From positions 310,001-374,000 of the forward strand of contig NZ_CP013920.1 of NCBI RefSeq assembly GCF_001534665.1: a DNA stretch of 64,000 nucleotides, given 5' to 3'. This stretch comes from Candidatus Arsenophonus lipoptenae. Lineage in GTDB: Bacteria > Pseudomonadota > Gammaproteobacteria > Enterobacterales > Enterobacteriaceae. The translations under genes and the position numbers were made by a program. This document shows positions 20,950 to 33,830 of the stretch, piece after piece (position 1 is the first letter of the stretch; every line of letters begins with the position of its first letter). Below the pieces are notes generated by a model. The model did no database searches. It was not told where the DNA came from and saw only the letters and a program-made list of their open reading frames with translations.

Positions 20950-21582
20950 TTAACGCGTTCCATAAATAACAATAGTTTTACCATGAGCAGAAATAATATT
21001 TTGATCTTCTAGCATTTTTAAGATACGTCCAACTGTTTCTCTAGAACAACCAACTATTTGCCCTATTTCTTGACGAGTGATTTTTATTTGCATTCCATCT
21101 GGATGTGTCATAGCATCAGGTTGTTTTGCTAAATTTAATAATGTTTGTGCAATACGGCCTGTAACATCCAAAAAAGCTAAATTAGCAACTTTTTCAGAAG
21201 TTATTTGTAATCGGTTAGCTATTTGTGCTGATAAGCGTATTAAAATTTCCGGATTTATCTGTATTAACTGACGAAATTTTTTATAAGAAATTTCAGCTAT
21301 CTCACAAGTATTTTTGGCTCTAACCCAAGCAGTGCGTTGTTGTGCTTCATTAAATAATCCTAGTTCACCAATAAAATCTCCTTGATTTAAATAAGATAAA
21401 ATAATTTCTTTTCCATCTTTACCTTTCATCAAAACAGAAACAGAGCCTTTTAAAATATAATAAAGTGTTTCTGCTTTTTTACCTTGATGAATAAAAGTGC
21501 TTTTAGATAGATATCTATGAACATGACAATATGATAAAAACCATTCTAGAGTAGTGTCTGTTTGTGGTTTACCGAAAATCAT
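20950..21582 (-). CDS. crp: cAMP receptor protein
   Basis: Crp is the cAMP-responsive global activator of carbon metabolism. The 210-aa protein is nearly identical to E. coli Crp. It has the cyclic nucleotide fold (residues 20-110, with GELGLF and the following Arg), the dimer helix, and the helix-turn-helix [20 protein letters not shown] (about 170-190). The DNA-reading residues are unchanged. The serine next to the phosphate-binding arginine is Thr (QRTAW instead of ERSAW), a conservative change. It lies downstream of rpoC on the same strand and faces pabA. No cyaA is in the window. Few reduced symbionts keep Crp, so its targets here are of interest. Confidence 0.97.
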   Translation of the reverse strand: MIFGKPQTDTTLEWFLSYCHVHRYLSKSTFIHQGKKAETLYYILKGSVSVLMKGKDGKEIILSYLNQGDFIGELGLFNEAQQRTAWVRAKNTCEIAEISYKKFRQLIQINPEILIRLSAQIANRLQITSEKVANLAFLDVTGRIAQTLLNLAKQPDAMTHPDGMQIKITRQEIGQIVGCSRETVGRILKMLEDQNIISAHGKTIVIYGTR

Positions 21583-22024
21583 GCGCTTAATCCTATATAT
21601 TATTACTACAAGAATCTAAAACATAAAATATAAATTTTTGTAATCATTGTTTATATATAAATCAAAATTTTAATTAATAGAAAGCATATAACATTTTATA
21701 AATATCATAGTTATGATAATTAATATTATTTTATGGTATACAAAAAGATCATTTTTAATATCTAATTTCATAGAGATATAATTACTATATGTAATAAATA
21801 TTATAGTTTTAATAAACTGATTATTAATCATATCTTAAATAAAGATTATCTTAATAATTTTTTTATTAAACGATAAAATTCATACAAACATATAATTTTT
21901 AATTATATGTTTGTATGAAAATAATATCATATATAAATGCTCATTATTAAATAATTTGTAATATAAATATATTTACTAGTGAACATATTTACTATATAAA
22001 TTACATTACTATAATTTTGTTAAT
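21583..22024. other. Spacer between rpoC and crp
   Basis: The spacer holds the rpoC terminator hairpin at 21881-21917. It should also contain the crp promoter, but I could not assign one with confidence. I see no intact TGTGA-N6-TCACA site of the kind E. coli Crp uses for autoregulation. Confidence 0.45.
21881..21917 (-). terminator. Terminator hairpin after rpoC
   Basis: Perfect 17-base arms (21881-21897 and 21901-21917) with a 3-base loop lie about 110 bases after the rpoC stop. On the minus strand AATTTTAT follows the stem. It probably ends the long ribosomal/RNA polymerase transcript before crp. Confidence 0.6.
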
Positions 22025-25000
22025 TTAATCTTTATTATTAAATTTAACATTTAGTAATTCTGCTAAATTAGCTGTTGCTTCATCAACACTTATTGTTGAT
22101 GAAGTAATATGTGTATTTTCCATATGCCGCCTACGTATCCGTTCTTGGTGATATGCATATCCTGTACCTGCAGGAATTAAACGACCAACAATAACGTTTT
22201 CTTTTAATCCTCGAAGCTCATCATGTTTTCCAGCAACTGCCGATTCAGTAAGAACTCTAGTTGTTTCTTGGAATGAAGCTGCTGAAATAAAGGATTCAGT
22301 AGCTAAAGACGCTTTAGTAATGCCAAGTAAATCACGCCTAAAAGAAGCAGGAACTTTTCCTTCATTTTTTAATTTACGATTTTCCACTTTAACACGAGCA
22401 TACTCTACTTGTTCACCTTCTAAGAATTCGGAATTACCAGAATTAACAATTGTCGCTTTACGTAACATTTGACGTACAATAACTTCAATATGTTTATCAT
22501 TAATTTTAACGCCTTGTAAACGATATACTTCTTGAACTTCATTAGTAATATAACTAGCTACAGCATGTGTACCACGCAACCGTAAAATATCGTGAGATGA
22601 TTCAGGACCATCGGAAATTACATCACCTCGTTCAACTAATTCACCTTCAAATACATTAAGATGACGCCATTTAGGAATCATTTCTTCATATGTTTCATCT
22701 TTATCGATCGGTGTAATAACTAATCGACGTTTTCCTTTTGTTTCTTTGCCAAATGAAATAATACCACTAATTTCAGCTAAAATAGCTGGGTCCTTAGGTT
22801 TACGTGCTTCAAATAAATCAGCAACTCTAGGTAAACCACCTGTAATATCCTTAGTTCCACCAGATTCTTGAGGAATACGAGCTAAAGTATCACCAATATT
22901 AATTTCTACACCATCATCTAAATGAACAATAGCTTTTCCTGGTAAAAAATATTGTGCTGGCATATCCGTGCCAGGAATTAATACATCTTTTCCATTAAAA
23001 TCAATAATTTTTAATGCAGGACGTAAATCTTTACTACTAGCAGTTCTCTCAGCTGTATCCAAAACAACAATTGATGATACACCTGTTAGTTCATCAGTTT
23101 GGCGTATAATAGACTGACCGTCTTCCATATCAGAAAACTTAATAATACCAATAACCTCACTGATTACTGGCATAGTATGTGGATCCCAATGAGCAACAAT
23201 TTCACCACCATTCACATTATCACCATCACCTTTATTAAGGTGGGCTCCATAAGGGACCTTATAACTTTCTTTTATTCTGCCAAAATTATCTATTACTCTT
23301 AATTCTGTATGACGAGAAGTAATAACTAGTTGATTATTAGAATTTTTTACAAATTTAGCATTAAATAGTTTGATATTACCTTTATTACGTACTTGAATAC
23401 TAGATTCTGCAGCGGCACGTGATGCTGCTCCACCAATATGGAATGTACGCATTGTTAACTGTGTTCCTGGCTCACCTATTGATTGAGCAGCAATAACACC
23501 AATGGCTTCACCTTTGTTGATAATATGCCCTCGAGCTAAATCACGTCCATAACATTTCGCGCAAACACCAAAATCTGTTTCACAACTTACAACAGAACGT
23601 ACTTTGATATTATCAATGGAATATGCTTCTAATTTATCACAACATTGTTCACTTAACAATGTATTACGTGGAATTAAAACATCCAATGTATTTGATATTA
23701 ATATATCTTCTGCTGTTACTCTACCTAAAACACGTTCACGTAATGGTTCTTTTACATCACCACCTTCAATAACTGGTGTCATTAAAATTCCATCATGAGT
23801 ACCACAATCATCTTCAGTAACTACCAAATCTTGTGCAACATCAACTAAACGTCTAGTCAAATAACCAGAATTAGCTGTTTTCAAAGCAGTATCTGCTAAA
23901 CCTTTTCTTGCGCCATGCGTTGAAATGAAATATTGTAATACGTTTAAACCTTCACGGAAGTTAGCTGTAATTGGCGTTTCAATAATAGAACCATCTGGTT
24001 TAGCCATTAAACCTCTCATACCTGCTAATTGTCTAATTTGTGCAGCAGATCCTCTAGCACCAGAATCAGCCATCATAAAAATACTATTAAATGAAACTTG
24101 TTGTTCTTTTTGACCATTACTATTAATAACAGTTTCAGTTGATAAATTTTCCATCATGGCTGTTGCAACACGCTCATTAGCAGCAGCCCAAATATCAATA
24201 ACCTTATTATAACGTTCACCAGCAGTAACTAAACCAGATTGAAATTGTTCCTGAATCTCAGCGACTTCATATTCAGCTTCTTCAATAATATTAATTTTTT
24301 TTTGAGGTATTACCATATCATCAATACCAACAGAAGCGCCAGAACGAGCAGCATAAGCAAAACCTGCATACATAATCTGATCAGCAAAAATAACAGTTGG
24401 TTTTAATCCTAAAACACGATAGCAAGTATTCAGCATTCTGGAAATCTCTTTTTTGCCTAAATATTGATTTACTAAAGAATATGGAAGTCCATTAGGTACA
24501 ATCATCCATAAAATAGCTCTACCAATTGTAGTATCAACTAACCTAATATTAATTTTAATATTATTATTGATATCTCGTATTTCTTCTTTGATACGTACTT
24601 TCACTCTAGCATGTAATGCTGCTAAACCTAAGCGATAAACTATCTCTGCTTCTTTTGGACCAGATAACACCATGCCCTCACCTTTAGCATTTACACAATC
24701 ACGAGTCATATAATATAAACCAAGTACCACATCTTGAGATGGCACGATGATTGGATCACCACTAGCTGGAGACAAAATATTATTTGTCGACATCATTAAA
24801 GCACGTGCTTCTAATTGAGCTTCTAAAGTCAATGGAACATGGACAGCCATTTGATCACCATCAAAGTCAGCATTATAAGCAGCACATACTAAAGGATGTA
24901 ACTGAATAGCCTTACCTTCAATTAAAATAGGTTCAAATGCTTGAATTCCAAGACGGTGCAATGTTGGTGCCCGATTTAACATTACTGGATGTTCTCGGAT

Positions 25001-26245
25001 AACTTCATCTAAAATATCCCAAACCACCGCTTCTTCCCGTTCAACCATTCTCTTAGCTGCTTTAATAGTGGCAGCTAAACCATGTAATTCTAATTTACCA
25101 TAAATAAAAGGTTTAAATAATTCTAACGCCATTCTTTTAGGTAATCCACATTGGTGCAACCGAAGATATGGGCCAACTGTGATAACAGAACGACCTGAAT
25201 AATCAACACGTTTACCTAGTAAATTTTGTCTAAAACGACCCTGCTTACCTTTAATCATATCAGCTAAAGATTTCAAGGGGCGTTTATTAGATCCTGTAAT
25301 AGCGCGTCCTCGTCTTCCATTATCTAATAATGCATCAACAGACTCCTGAAGCATACGTTTTTCATTACGTACAATAATATCTGGTGCAGCTAAATCTAAT
25401 AAACGTTTTAAACGATTATTACGATTTATAACCCGTCTATATAAATCATTTAAATCAGAAGTAGCAAAGCGACCACCATCTAAAGGTACAAGTGGACGTA
25501 AATCAGGTGGCAAAACCGGTAATACATTTAAAATCATCCATTCAGGTTTATTGCCAGAATGCATAAATGATTCTAATAGTTTAATACGTTTAGTTAATTT
25601 ATTACGTTTAGTTTCAGAATGAACGATACTTAATTCTTCATGTAAAATTTCACATTCTTTTTCTAAATTAAAAGTTTTTAGTAAAGATTGAATTGCTTCA
25701 GCTCCCATTTTTGCTTCAAATTCATCACCAAACTCTTCTAAAGCATCAAGATATTGCTCTTCAGTTAAAATATGTCCACGTTCTAAACTAGTCATACCAC
25801 CTTCAATAACAACATAAGATTCAAAATAGAGAACTCTCTCAATATCACGTAGTGGCATATCAAGTAATAAACCAATCCGTGAAGGTAATGATTTTAAAAA
25901 CCAAATATGTGCTATAGGTGAAGCTAACTCAATATGACCCATACGATCACGACGTACTTTAGCTTGGGTAACCTCAACACCACATTTCTCACAGATTACA
26001 CCTCTGTGTTTTAATCTTTTATATTTACCACATAAACATTCATAATCTTTAACTGGACCAAAAATACGTGCACAAAAAAGCCCATCACGTTCTGGCTTAA
26101 ACGTTCGATAATTAATAGTCTCTGGTTTTTTGACCTCACCAAATGACCAAGAACGAATCATATCTGGTGAAGCTAAAGAAATCTTAATGCCATTAAATTC
26201 TTCGTTTTTAGTCTGTATTTTTAGAAATTTTAATAAATCTTTCAT
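22025..26245 (-). CDS. rpoC: RNA polymerase beta' subunit
   Basis: RpoC is the catalytic beta' subunit of RNA polymerase. The N-terminal zinc ribbon ([20 protein letters not shown], near 70-90) is intact. The catalytic magnesium loop NADFDGD is present near residue 460, and the second zinc site cysteines lie near 815-895 ([15 protein letters not shown]). Length 1406 aa, against 1407 in E. coli. It follows rpoB after 133 bases containing a hairpin and has an AGGAG ribosome site. It is the final gene of the joined str-rif cluster. No insertion or truncation is seen. Confidence 0.99.
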   Translation of the reverse strand: MKDLLKFLKIQTKNEEFNGIKISLASPDMIRSWSFGEVKKPETINYRTFKPERDGLFCARIFGPVKDYECLCGKYKRLKHRGVICEKCGVEVTQAKVRRDRMGHIELASPIAHIWFLKSLPSRIGLLLDMPLRDIERVLYFESYVVIEGGMTSLERGHILTEEQYLDALEEFGDEFEAKMGAEAIQSLLKTFNLEKECEILHEELSIVHSETKRNKLTKRIKLLESFMHSGNKPEWMILNVLPVLPPDLRPLVPLDGGRFATSDLNDLYRRVINRNNRLKRLLDLAAPDIIVRNEKRMLQESVDALLDNGRRGRAITGSNKRPLKSLADMIKGKQGRFRQNLLGKRVDYSGRSVITVGPYLRLHQCGLPKRMALELFKPFIYGKLELHGLAATIKAAKRMVEREEAVVWDILDEVIREHPVMLNRAPTLHRLGIQAFEPILIEGKAIQLHPLVCAAYNADFDGDQMAVHVPLTLEAQLEARALMMSTNNILSPASGDPIIVPSQDVVLGLYYMTRDCVNAKGEGMVLSGPKEAEIVYRLGLAALHARVKVRIKEEIRDINNNIKINIRLVDTTIGRAILWMIVPNGLPYSLVNQYLGKKEISRMLNTCYRVLGLKPTVIFADQIMYAGFAYAARSGASVGIDDMVIPQKKINIIEEAEYEVAEIQEQFQSGLVTAGERYNKVIDIWAAANERVATAMMENLSTETVINSNGQKEQQVSFNSIFMMADSGARGSAAQIRQLAGMRGLMAKPDGSIIETPITANFREGLNVLQYFISTHGARKGLADTALKTANSGYLTRRLVDVAQDLVVTEDDCGTHDGILMTPVIEGGDVKEPLRERVLGRVTAEDILISNTLDVLIPRNTLLSEQCCDKLEAYSIDNIKVRSVVSCETDFGVCAKCYGRDLARGHIINKGEAIGVIAAQSIGEPGTQLTMRTFHIGGAASRAAAESSIQVRNKGNIKLFNAKFVKNSNNQLVITSRHTELRVIDNFGRIKESYKVPYGAHLNKGDGDNVNGGEIVAHWDPHTMPVISEVIGIIKFSDMEDGQSIIRQTDELTGVSSIVVLDTAERTASSKDLRPALKIIDFNGKDVLIPGTDMPAQYFLPGKAIVHLDDGVEINIGDTLARIPQESGGTKDITGGLPRVADLFEARKPKDPAILAEISGIISFGKETKGKRRLVITPIDKDETYEEMIPKWRHLNVFEGELVERGDVISDGPESSHDILRLRGTHAVASYITNEVQEVYRLQGVKINDKHIEVIVRQMLRKATIVNSGNSEFLEGEQVEYARVKVENRKLKNEGKVPASFRRDLLGITKASLATESFISAASFQETTRVLTESAVAGKHDELRGLKENVIVGRLIPAGTGYAYHQERIRRRHMENTHITSSTISVDEATANLAELLNVKFNNKD

Positions 26246-26270
26246 GGAATAGCTCCTGTCGGAGTTAAAA

Positions 26271-26305
26271 TTGTTAAAAAGTGATTAAAAATCACTTTTT
26301 AACAA
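26271..26305 (-). promoter_or_regulatory. Hairpin in the rpoB-rpoC spacer
   Basis: Perfect 16-base arms (26271-26286 and 26290-26305) with a 3-base loop lie in the rpoB-rpoC spacer. On the minus strand TTTT follows the stem directly, so it has the form of a weak intrinsic terminator or a processing site ahead of rpoC. Its position about 25 bases before the rpoC start suggests it tunes the beta to beta' ratio; that is inferred. Confidence 0.5.
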
Positions 26306-26378
26306 CCCAAAATAACATTTATAGTATCAAATTAATTTATAGTATAAAATGAAAAATTAAAATTTAAATATTACTTTA

Positions 26379-29300
26379 TTACTCATCTTCAAGTTCTATA
26401 TTAATACCTAATGAACGAATTTCTTTTAATAATACATTAAAAGATTCTGGTATAGCTGGTTCCATTTGATGATTTCCATCCACAATATTTTTATACATTT
26501 TAGTACGTCCATTAACATCATCAGATTTAACTGTAAGCATTTCCTGTAAAGTATAAGCAGCACCATATGCTTCTAAAGCCCACACTTCCATTTCACCAAA
26601 CCGCTGCCCACCAAACTGAGCCTTACCACCTAATGGTTGTTGAGTAACAAGACTATAAGAACCCGTTGAACGTGCATGCATTTTATCATCAACTAAATGA
26701 TTTAGTTTTAACATATACATATAACCAACTGTTACTGGCCTTTCAAACTTCTCACCAGTACGCCCATCATATAAAGTAATCTGACCAGAAGTAGGTAATC
26801 CAGCTAAAGTTAATAACTCTTTTATTTCATTTTCTTTTGCACCATCAAATACTGGTGTAGCAATTGGCATACCTTTTTTTAAATTATGTGCTAATCTTAA
26901 TACTTCTTTATCAGAAAAGGCATTAAGATCAAATACTTGTCTAGTATCATCTCCTAAATCATAAGCTTTTTGAATAAATTCTCTTAATTTAAATATCTCA
27001 CAATGTTGTTTCAACATCGTATTAATTTTATCACCAATACCTTTAGCTGCCATACCTAAATGAGTTTCTAAAATCTGACCAATATTCATTCTTGATGGGA
27101 CACCAAGTGGGTTTAATACAATATCAATTGGATTACCCTTATCATCATAAGGCATATCTTCAATAGGATTAATTTTTGAAATAACACCTTTATTACCATG
27201 TCGGCCAGCCATCTTATCACCTGGCTGAATCTGACGTTTTACTGCCAAATAAACCTTAATAATCTTTAATACTCCTGGAGATAAATCATCCCCTTGGGTA
27301 ATCTTGCGACGTTTATCTTCTAATTTTTTTTCAAATTTACTTTTAAGTTCTTCATACTGTTTAGTCAATTGCTTTAATTTATTTTGTTGTTCTTTATTAG
27401 ATAGTGATAATTCTAACCACTGTTCACGTCGTAATTCATTTAACCTATCTTCTTTAATACCACTATTAATTAATAGTGTTTTAATTCTAGTAAATAAACC
27501 AGTTTCAAAAATACGTAATTCTTCAGTTAAATCTTTTTTTACATCACGCAATTGTATTTCTTCAATTTCTAATGCACGTTTATCTTTTTTTACACCATCA
27601 CGAGTAAATATTTGAACATCAATAACTGTCCCTGAGACTCCATTTGGCACTCTCAAAGAGGAATCTTTAACATCCGAAGCTTTTTCACCAAAAATTGCAC
27701 GTAATAATTTTTCCTCTGGTGTTAACTGTGTTTCACCTTTAGGAGTGACCTTACCAACTAAAATATCATCGCCAGTTACTTCAGCTCCTATATAAACAAT
27801 ACCAGATTCATCTAATTTAGATAACGCAGCTTCTCCTATATTAGGGATATCTGCAGTAATTTCTTCTGGACCTAACTTAGTATCACGAGATATACAAGCT
27901 AATTCCTGAATATGAATAGTAGTAAATCGATCTTCTTGTACAACTCTTTCAGATACTAAAATAGAATCTTCAAAGTTATAACCATTCCATGGCATGAATG
28001 CTACACGCATGTTCTGACCAAGTGCTAATTCACCAAGATCTGTGGATGGGCCATCAGCTAAAACATCGCTACGCTCAATTAATTCACCTAATGAAACACA
28101 TGGTATCTGATTAATACAAGTATTTTGATTAGAACGTGTATACTTTGTAAGATTATATATATCAATACCAGCCTCCCCAGCATACATCTCATCTTCATTA
28201 ACTTTAATTACGATACGTGAAGCATCTACATACTGAACAATTCCACCACGTTTAGCTATCACTGTTACTCCAGAATCAATAGCAACAGCACGTTCCATAC
28301 CAGTTCCAACAAGTGGTTTATCTGTACATAACGTAGGTACTGCTTGACGTTGCATATTTGCACCCATTAATGCACGATTAGCATCATCATGCTCAAGAAA
28401 TGGAATTAATGAAGCTCCAACAGAAACTACTTGTTGTGTTGAAACGTCCATATATTCTACCTGATCTTGTCTAAATAAACTTGCTTCACCTTTATTACGA
28501 CACGTAATTAGTTCTTCAACAAAACTACCATTATCATCTAGAACAGTATTACCCTGGGCAATAATATAATTACCTTCTTCAATTGCTGATAAATAATGAA
28601 TTTCATCAGTTACAATGCCTTGTTTTACTAAACGATAAGGTGTCTCTAAAAAGCCATATTCATTTGTTTGCGCATAAACTGATAACGAGTTAATCAAACC
28701 TATATTAGGCCCTTCAGGAGTTTCAATTGGACATACTCGCCCATAATGAGTTGGATGTACATCACGAACTTCAAAACCAGCTCGTTCACGTGTTAATCCA
28801 CCTGGACCTAATGCTGAAATACGACGTTTATGTGTAATTTCAGAAAGTGGATTATTTTGATCCATAAACTGCGATAATTGACTAGAACTAAAAAATTCTT
28901 TAACTGCTGCAGAAATTGGCTTAGCATTGATCATATCTTGCGGCATTAATGAATCTAAATCACCTAATGATAATCGTTCCTTCACAGCACGCTCAACTCT
29001 AACTAAACCAATGCGAAATTGATTTTCAGCCATTTCACCTACTGAACGAATACGACGATTTCCTAAATGATCAATATCATCAACTTCACCTTTACCATCA
29101 CGAATATTAATGAGTTTTTTCATAACATCAATAATATCTTCTTTACTTAAAATACTAGCCCCATCAATTGATGTTCGATCTAATGATCGATTAAATTTCA
29201 TACGTCCTACAGCCGAAAGATCATAACGTTCTTCAGAAAAAAACAAATTTTCAAATAAATTTTCTGCTGATTCAAGTGTAGGTGGTTCACCTGGACGCAT

Positions 29301-30407
29301 CATACGATAAATTTCAATTAACGCACTCAATCTATCTTTAGTAGGATCAATACGTAAAGTTTCTGAAATATATGATCCATGATCTAAGTCATTAGTAAAT
29401 AAAGTCTCAATTATATTGTAACCACATTGTCTTAGAAGTACTAAAATATCTAAAGACAACTCTGTATTAGCTGTACAAATAACTTCACTAGTACTTTTGT
29501 CAATATAATCTTTTGCGATCACCTTGCCTACGATATATTCAATAGGAACTTCAATATTAGTAATATTATCTTGTTTTAACTGATTAATATGACGAGCTGT
29601 AATACGCCTACCTTTTTCAATATATATTTTACCTTTAGCTTCAATACTAAATGAAGCTGTTTCACCACGTAACCGTTCAGGTATTAACGTCATTAATAAC
29701 CTATTGTCATTAATTTGAAAAATTGTTTTCTCAAAAAACATAGCAAGAATTTCTTCAGTATCATAATCCATAGCACGTAAAATCATAGTAGCTGGTAATT
29801 TACGTCTACGATCAATACGAACAAAAAGATTATTTTTAGAATCAAATTCAAAATCTAACCATGAACCACGATAGGGTATAATACGTGCGTTATATAAGAC
29901 CTTACCTGAAGAATGAGTTTTACCCTTATCACTATCAAAAAATACACCAGGACTACGGTGTAATTGAGAAACAATAACACGCTCTGTACCATTAATAATA
30001 AAAGTACCATTACCTGTCATAAGTGGAATTTCACCCATATAAACTTCTTGCTCTTTTACATTCTTTACTACATTATCTATAAATTCACGATCATAAATCA
30101 CAAGACGTAATTTAACGCGTAAAGGAGCAGAATAAGTAATACCACGAATTTGACATTCTTTGACATCAAATACAGGTTCACCAAGATGATAACTAATATA
30201 TTGTAGTTCAGCATTACCGCTATAACTTTGAATTGGGAACACGGAACGGAATGCTGCTTCCAAACCATTCAATCCTTCTAAATCTTGTTCTATAAATTTA
30301 GCAAATGAATCAAGTTGTATAGATAATAAATAAGGAATATCTAAGACTTGCGGACGTTTGCCAAAATCCTTACGAATACGTTTTTTTTCGGTATAGGAGT
30401 AAACCAT
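26379..30407 (-). CDS. rpoB: RNA polymerase beta subunit
   Basis: RpoB is the beta subunit of RNA polymerase. The length is 1342 aa, exactly that of E. coli. The rifampicin pocket ([20 protein letters not shown], around residue 515-533) carries the wild-type residues known to matter for rifampicin binding; the residue just before the cluster, Gly in E. coli, is Ser here. The C-terminal [18 protein letters not shown] and clamp segments are complete. A GAGGA site precedes the ATG. It is separated from rplL by a 383-bp leader with an attenuator hairpin, as in E. coli. Confidence 0.99.
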   Translation of the reverse strand: MVYSYTEKKRIRKDFGKRPQVLDIPYLLSIQLDSFAKFIEQDLEGLNGLEAAFRSVFPIQSYSGNAELQYISYHLGEPVFDVKECQIRGITYSAPLRVKLRLVIYDREFIDNVVKNVKEQEVYMGEIPLMTGNGTFIINGTERVIVSQLHRSPGVFFDSDKGKTHSSGKVLYNARIIPYRGSWLDFEFDSKNNLFVRIDRRRKLPATMILRAMDYDTEEILAMFFEKTIFQINDNRLLMTLIPERLRGETASFSIEAKGKIYIEKGRRITARHINQLKQDNITNIEVPIEYIVGKVIAKDYIDKSTSEVICTANTELSLDILVLLRQCGYNIIETLFTNDLDHGSYISETLRIDPTKDRLSALIEIYRMMRPGEPPTLESAENLFENLFFSEERYDLSAVGRMKFNRSLDRTSIDGASILSKEDIIDVMKKLINIRDGKGEVDDIDHLGNRRIRSVGEMAENQFRIGLVRVERAVKERLSLGDLDSLMPQDMINAKPISAAVKEFFSSSQLSQFMDQNNPLSEITHKRRISALGPGGLTRERAGFEVRDVHPTHYGRVCPIETPEGPNIGLINSLSVYAQTNEYGFLETPYRLVKQGIVTDEIHYLSAIEEGNYIIAQGNTVLDDNGSFVEELITCRNKGEASLFRQDQVEYMDVSTQQVVSVGASLIPFLEHDDANRALMGANMQRQAVPTLCTDKPLVGTGMERAVAIDSGVTVIAKRGGIVQYVDASRIVIKVNEDEMYAGEAGIDIYNLTKYTRSNQNTCINQIPCVSLGELIERSDVLADGPSTDLGELALGQNMRVAFMPWNGYNFEDSILVSERVVQEDRFTTIHIQELACISRDTKLGPEEITADIPNIGEAALSKLDESGIVYIGAEVTGDDILVGKVTPKGETQLTPEEKLLRAIFGEKASDVKDSSLRVPNGVSGTVIDVQIFTRDGVKKDKRALEIEEIQLRDVKKDLTEELRIFETGLFTRIKTLLINSGIKEDRLNELRREQWLELSLSNKEQQNKLKQLTKQYEELKSKFEKKLEDKRRKITQGDDLSPGVLKIIKVYLAVKRQIQPGDKMAGRHGNKGVISKINPIEDMPYDDKGNPIDIVLNPLGVPSRMNIGQILETHLGMAAKGIGDKINTMLKQHCEIFKLREFIQKAYDLGDDTRQVFDLNAFSDKEVLRLAHNLKKGMPIATPVFDGAKENEIKELLTLAGLPTSGQITLYDGRTGEKFERPVTVGYMYMLKLNHLVDDKMHARSTGSYSLVTQQPLGGKAQFGGQRFGEMEVWALEAYGAAYTLQEMLTVKSDDVNGRTKMYKNIVDGNHQMEPAIPESFNVLLKEIRSLGINIELEDE

Positions 30408-30790
30408 ATTGGTTCCTCAACTTACTGATCAGTGGCCTAACTTTTCTGTCCTAAAGGACAGAATCTGAAATTCTATTTTAAAAATAGAAAATAAATTAAT
30501 TTATAAAACATTTAATTGCTATTTTATTTTCTGAAATAAATGCAATGGATTTATTAACTATCAACTTTGGTCATTATAATTACAAATATAGTTTATTAAA
30601 TCATTAATAAAAATAAAAAGCATAAAATATTATATAAGAATAGCTCAGTAATTAAACAATGTAAAATATTACTAATACTTAAACTAACAATATATATACA
30701 CTTTATATTACAATACAAAAAAGCTGGTGACTAAAAATCACCAGCTGTCAGCCTATAATTAGTAATTAGACTGCCAAGTCAAAGTAAAAC
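30408..30790 (-). other. rplL-rpoB leader
   Basis: This long internal spacer sits inside a block whose other gaps are mostly short. It contains the attenuator at 30722-30746. Next to rpoB it holds a second 8-bp stem (30444-30451 with 30456-30463, G/C-containing) and the 10-base palindrome ACTGATCAGT (30424-30433). In E. coli the equivalent spacer holds an attenuator and an RNase III processing site, so a regulatory RNA role is likely. Confidence 0.6.
30722..30746 (-). terminator. Attenuator hairpin between rplL and rpoB
   Basis: A perfect 9-bp stem, AGCTGGTGA with TCACCAGCT, closes a 7-base loop and is followed on the minus strand by TTTTTTG. This is a textbook intrinsic terminator about 45 bases after the rplL stop. 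The stem closely resembles the partial terminator in the E. coli rplL-rpoB gap as I recall it, which lets only a fraction of polymerases into rpoBC. Confidence 0.85.
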
Positions 30791-31162
30791 TCATTTAACT
30801 TTAACAGAAGCGCCAGCTTCTTCTAGCAATTTCTTAACAATTTCAGCATCTTCTTTGCTTATTGCTTCTTTAATTGTTACAGGTGCAGAATCAACCATAT
30901 CTTTAGATTCTTTTAATCCTAAACCAGTAGCTTTACGAACTGCTTTAATAACGGCAACTTTGTTAACACCAATATCAGATAAAATAATATCAAATTCAGT
31001 TTTTTCTTCAGATTCTTCAACTTCACTAGATATACCATGTGAAGCAACTTCAACTATTGAAGAAACACCAAACTTATCTTCCATCAAGCTGATTAATTTA
31101 ACAACTTCCATAACAGACATCTTTGCTATAGCATCAAGAATTTGTTCTTTAGTTAAAGACAT
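30791..31162 (-). CDS. rplL: 50S ribosomal protein L7/L12
   Basis: L7/L12 forms the mobile stalk that recruits translational GTPases. The N-terminal dimer domain (about 1-30) and the flexible acidic hinge (about 38-55, with [13 protein letters not shown]) are visible. The C-terminal factor-binding domain carries [20 protein letters not shown] and ends in VKVK. Length 123 aa, against 121 in E. coli. The hinge is less alanine-rich than in E. coli, as expected in an A/T-driven genome. It follows rplJ after 60 bases and precedes the attenuator. Confidence 0.97.
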   Translation of the reverse strand: MSLTKEQILDAIAKMSVMEVVKLISLMEDKFGVSSIVEVASHGISSEVEESEEKTEFDIILSDIGVNKVAVIKAVRKATGLGLKESKDMVDSAPVTIKEAISKEDAEIVKKLLEEAGASVKVK

Positions 31163-31222
31163 AACAAGAGTTCCTAAATTTTAGAAATATTTTTACATTT
31201 AAAAACAATGACTGAAATAGAC

Positions 31223-31720
31223 TTAAGATACCTTTTTTTGATCACGTAGTCTTAACATAATGCGCATCAATCTACCTATAGAAACTTCTTTCATAACTGA
31301 CATAAGACGAATAATCGCTTCCTCATAAGTTGGAATAACTGCTAAATTATCAATTTCTTTAGCTGTAATCAACTTACCTTCAAAAGATCCGGCTTTAATT
31401 TTGAATGATGGATTATATTTATTAAATTCTTTTAATAAACGTGCAGCGGAACCTGGATGTACTTTAGAACAAGCAATCAAAGTTGGACCAATGAACACAT
31501 TTTTAAGACATTCAAAATTTGTACCTTCAACAACACGTCTAACTAGTGTATTACGGATAATACGAACATAAACACCAGATTCATGACATGATTTACGTAA
31601 CTTAGTCATTCTCTCTACAGAAACTCCACGAAAATCTGCTACAACTACAGACAAAGCATCTTTGATTACATCATTGACTTCAGTAACAATGGTTTTTTTT
31701 TCTTGAAGATTTAGTGACAT
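31223..31720 (-). CDS. rplJ: 50S ribosomal protein L10
   Basis: L10 anchors L7/L12 dimers to the ribosome, and in E. coli it represses its own mRNA leader. The 165-aa protein has the family segments [17 protein letters not shown] and [11 protein letters not shown] and the C-terminal helix that binds L12. Its length equals E. coli. The 264-bp gap upstream is where E. coli carries the rplJ promoter and the L10-binding leader; I cannot assign those here. An A9 run lies at codons 7-9 on the coding strand. Confidence 0.97.
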   Translation of the reverse strand: MSLNLQEKKTIVTEVNDVIKDALSVVVADFRGVSVERMTKLRKSCHESGVYVRIIRNTLVRRVVEGTNFECLKNVFIGPTLIACSKVHPGSAARLLKEFNKYNPSFKIKAGSFEGKLITAKEIDNLAVIPTYEEAIIRLMSVMKEVSIGRLMRIMLRLRDQKKVS

Positions 31721-31984
31721 TGGCTTTCACTCCTGGACTTATTTGGTTATTCCTGGAATTATATCACTTTAAATATCCACAAACTGTATATAATTTAAAA
31801 TTAATATTTATAATATCTAGTTTGTAATATAAAAAATATTAATTATATCTATTATTTATAATAATATACCAATACTAGTAGTAATTAATCTAAATTTATA
31901 TTTTCTTTTATCAAACTAGTGATTACTTTTAGTCTATTTTATATAAAATTTTTATAAAGGTAAAGATAAAAATGATATTCAAAA

Positions 31985-32686
31985 CTAAATTAACTTAATT
32001 AATCCTGTTTGACTAACACTAATACCTATACCCATAGTAGTAGATAAACTAATTTTCTTAAAATAAATACCTTTAGCAGAAGATGGTTTTGATTTCTTTA
32101 ATGAAATTAAAAGTGATTTTAGATTTTCTTTTAATTTACCATCGTCAAAGTTAATTTTGCCAATAGTAACATGCACAATACCATTCTTATCATTACGATA
32201 ACTAATTTGTCCTGATTTAATATTTTGTATAGCTTGCACAACATTTAATGTTAATGTACCATCTTTAAGATTAGGCATTAATCCCTTAGGACCTAAAACT
32301 TGACCCAACTGACTAATAATAGGCATGGCATCTGGAGATGCAATAACAACATCAAAGTTTATTTTACCAGATTTAATTTTATTAACTAAATCTTCAGTGC
32401 CAATATATTCAGCACCAGCATCTATTGCTGCTTTAAAATTTGTTTCTTGAGTAAATACAGCTATACGAATAGAACGACCTGTACCATATGGCAAAATAGT
32501 AACACCACGAATATTTTGATTAGATTTACGTGCATCAATACCAAGATTGACAGCAACATCAACACTTTCTACAAATTTAACAGTAGCTCTTTCTTTTAAA
32601 AGAGCAATTGCTTCATTTACATCATAATCTTTATTTATATCTATTTTTTCATAAATTTTTCGCATACGTCTAGTCAATTTAACCAT
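31985..32686 (-). CDS. rplA: 50S ribosomal protein L1
   Basis: L1 forms the movable arm near the ribosomal E site and represses the rplKA mRNA in E. coli. The 233-aa protein contains the conserved [21 protein letters not shown] and GPKGLMPN segments and the C-terminal [14 protein letters not shown]. Length is one residue below E. coli. It starts three bases after the rplK stop, so the two genes are translationally linked as in E. coli. Confidence 0.98.
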   Translation of the reverse strand: MVKLTRRMRKIYEKIDINKDYDVNEAIALLKERATVKFVESVDVAVNLGIDARKSNQNIRGVTILPYGTGRSIRIAVFTQETNFKAAIDAGAEYIGTEDLVNKIKSGKINFDVVIASPDAMPIISQLGQVLGPKGLMPNLKDGTLTLNVVQAIQNIKSGQISYRNDKNGIVHVTIGKINFDDGKLKENLKSLLISLKKSKPSSAKGIYFKKISLSTTMGIGISVSQTGLIKLI

Positions 32687-32689
32687 TAA

Positions 32690-33118
32690 TTAATGCTCCA
32701 CTTCTAAACCCATAGAACGAGCAGTTCCTTCAATAGAACGCATCATTGATTCAATATCATATCCTGTCATATCTGCAGATTTAGTTTTCGCTATCTCACG
32801 AATTTGCATATAATTTACTGTGCCAACTTTATTTTTTGTTTTTCCAGAGCCTGATTTAATGCCTGCTGCTTTTTTAAGCAAGACAGAAGCTGGAGGAGTC
32901 TTTATTATAAATGTAAACGAACGATCTGAAAATATCGTAATTATAACTGGTATTGGTAATCCTTTTTCTAAATTATCTGTTTTTGCATTAAATAATTTAC
33001 AAAATTCCATAATATTCACACCATGTTGACCTAATGCGGGGCCAACAGGAGGGCTAGGGTTAGCCATGCCTGCTGCAACTTGAAATTTAACATAACCTTG
33101 TATTTTTTTTTTAGTCAT
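32690..33118 (-). CDS. rplK: 50S ribosomal protein L11
   Basis: L11 binds the GTPase centre of 23S rRNA. The 142-aa protein equals E. coli in length. It shows the N-terminal proline-rich [21 protein letters not shown] segment and the C-terminal rRNA-binding domain with [23 protein letters not shown]. It is followed at once by rplA. The 163-bp gap between nusG and rplK contains a short A/T hairpin and probably an internal promoter, as in E. coli. Confidence 0.98.
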   Translation of the reverse strand: MTKKKIQGYVKFQVAAGMANPSPPVGPALGQHGVNIMEFCKLFNAKTDNLEKGLPIPVIITIFSDRSFTFIIKTPPASVLLKKAAGIKSGSGKTKNKVGTVNYMQIREIAKTKSADMTGYDIESMMRSIEGTARSMGLEVEH

Positions 33119-33281
33119 ATATAACTTCCTCTAATTTATTAATTTTATTTTTAATTTTTTATGTTATTAATCATATAAGTAAGAATTTTTTATACCATAA
33201 TTAAAAGTAAAAATACTATTTTACCATCATTTTATCATTTTATGATAAAAATAAAATTATTGATTTATTAATTATATTTTT

Positions 33282-33827
33282 CTACATTTTTTCTACTTGG
33301 CTAAAATCTAACTCTACTGGTGTTGCTCTACCAAAAATAGATACAGATACTTTTAGACGACTTTTTTCATAATCAACTTCTTCCACTACACCATTAAAAT
33401 CTGCAAATGGGCCATCACTAACACGAATCATTTCTCCTGGTTCAAATAACGTTTTTGGACGAGGTTTATCACCAGCTTTTTGCAATCGATGCATAATGGT
33501 ATCAGCTTCTTTATCACTAATTGGAGATGGACAATCAGGTGTGCCACCAATAAACCCCATAACACGAGGTACACTACGTACTAAATGCCAACTATCATTA
33601 TCCATAGTCATTTGAATCAGAACATATCCAGGAAAGAATTTCCGCTCACTTTTACGACGCTGGCCACTTCTAATTTCCATGACTTCTTCAGTAGGTACCA
33701 TAACTTCACCAAATTTATCTTGCATAGAATATAATTTAATATGTTCTCGTAATGATTCAGCAACTTTAGTTTCAAAGCCAGAAAATGATTGAATCACATA
33801 CCAACGTTTTTTAGAAGTTACATACAT
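33282..33827 (-). CDS. nusG: Transcription termination/antitermination factor NusG
   Basis: NusG couples RNA polymerase to Rho and the ribosome. The NGN domain ([12 protein letters not shown] at the start, then [10 protein letters not shown] near residue 65) and the C-terminal KOW domain (about 125-181) are both complete. Length 181 aa, as in E. coli. It starts three bases after the secE stop. It forms part of the single-copy rif half of the joined cluster. Confidence 0.98.
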   Translation of the reverse strand: MYVTSKKRWYVIQSFSGFETKVAESLREHIKLYSMQDKFGEVMVPTEEVMEIRSGQRRKSERKFFPGYVLIQMTMDNDSWHLVRSVPRVMGFIGGTPDCPSPISDKEADTIMHRLQKAGDKPRPKTLFEPGEMIRVSDGPFADFNGVVEEVDYEKSRLKVSVSIFGRATPVELDFSQVEKM

Positions 33828-33830
33828 ATA

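Noticed and set aside
27304-27615. 103-codon frame on the plus strand inside rpoB
   Set aside because: Compositional antisense frame; no ribosome site, and rpoB is intact on the other strand.
30855-31184. 109-codon frame antisense to rplL
   Set aside because: Mirrors the conserved rplL codons and has no family features of its own.
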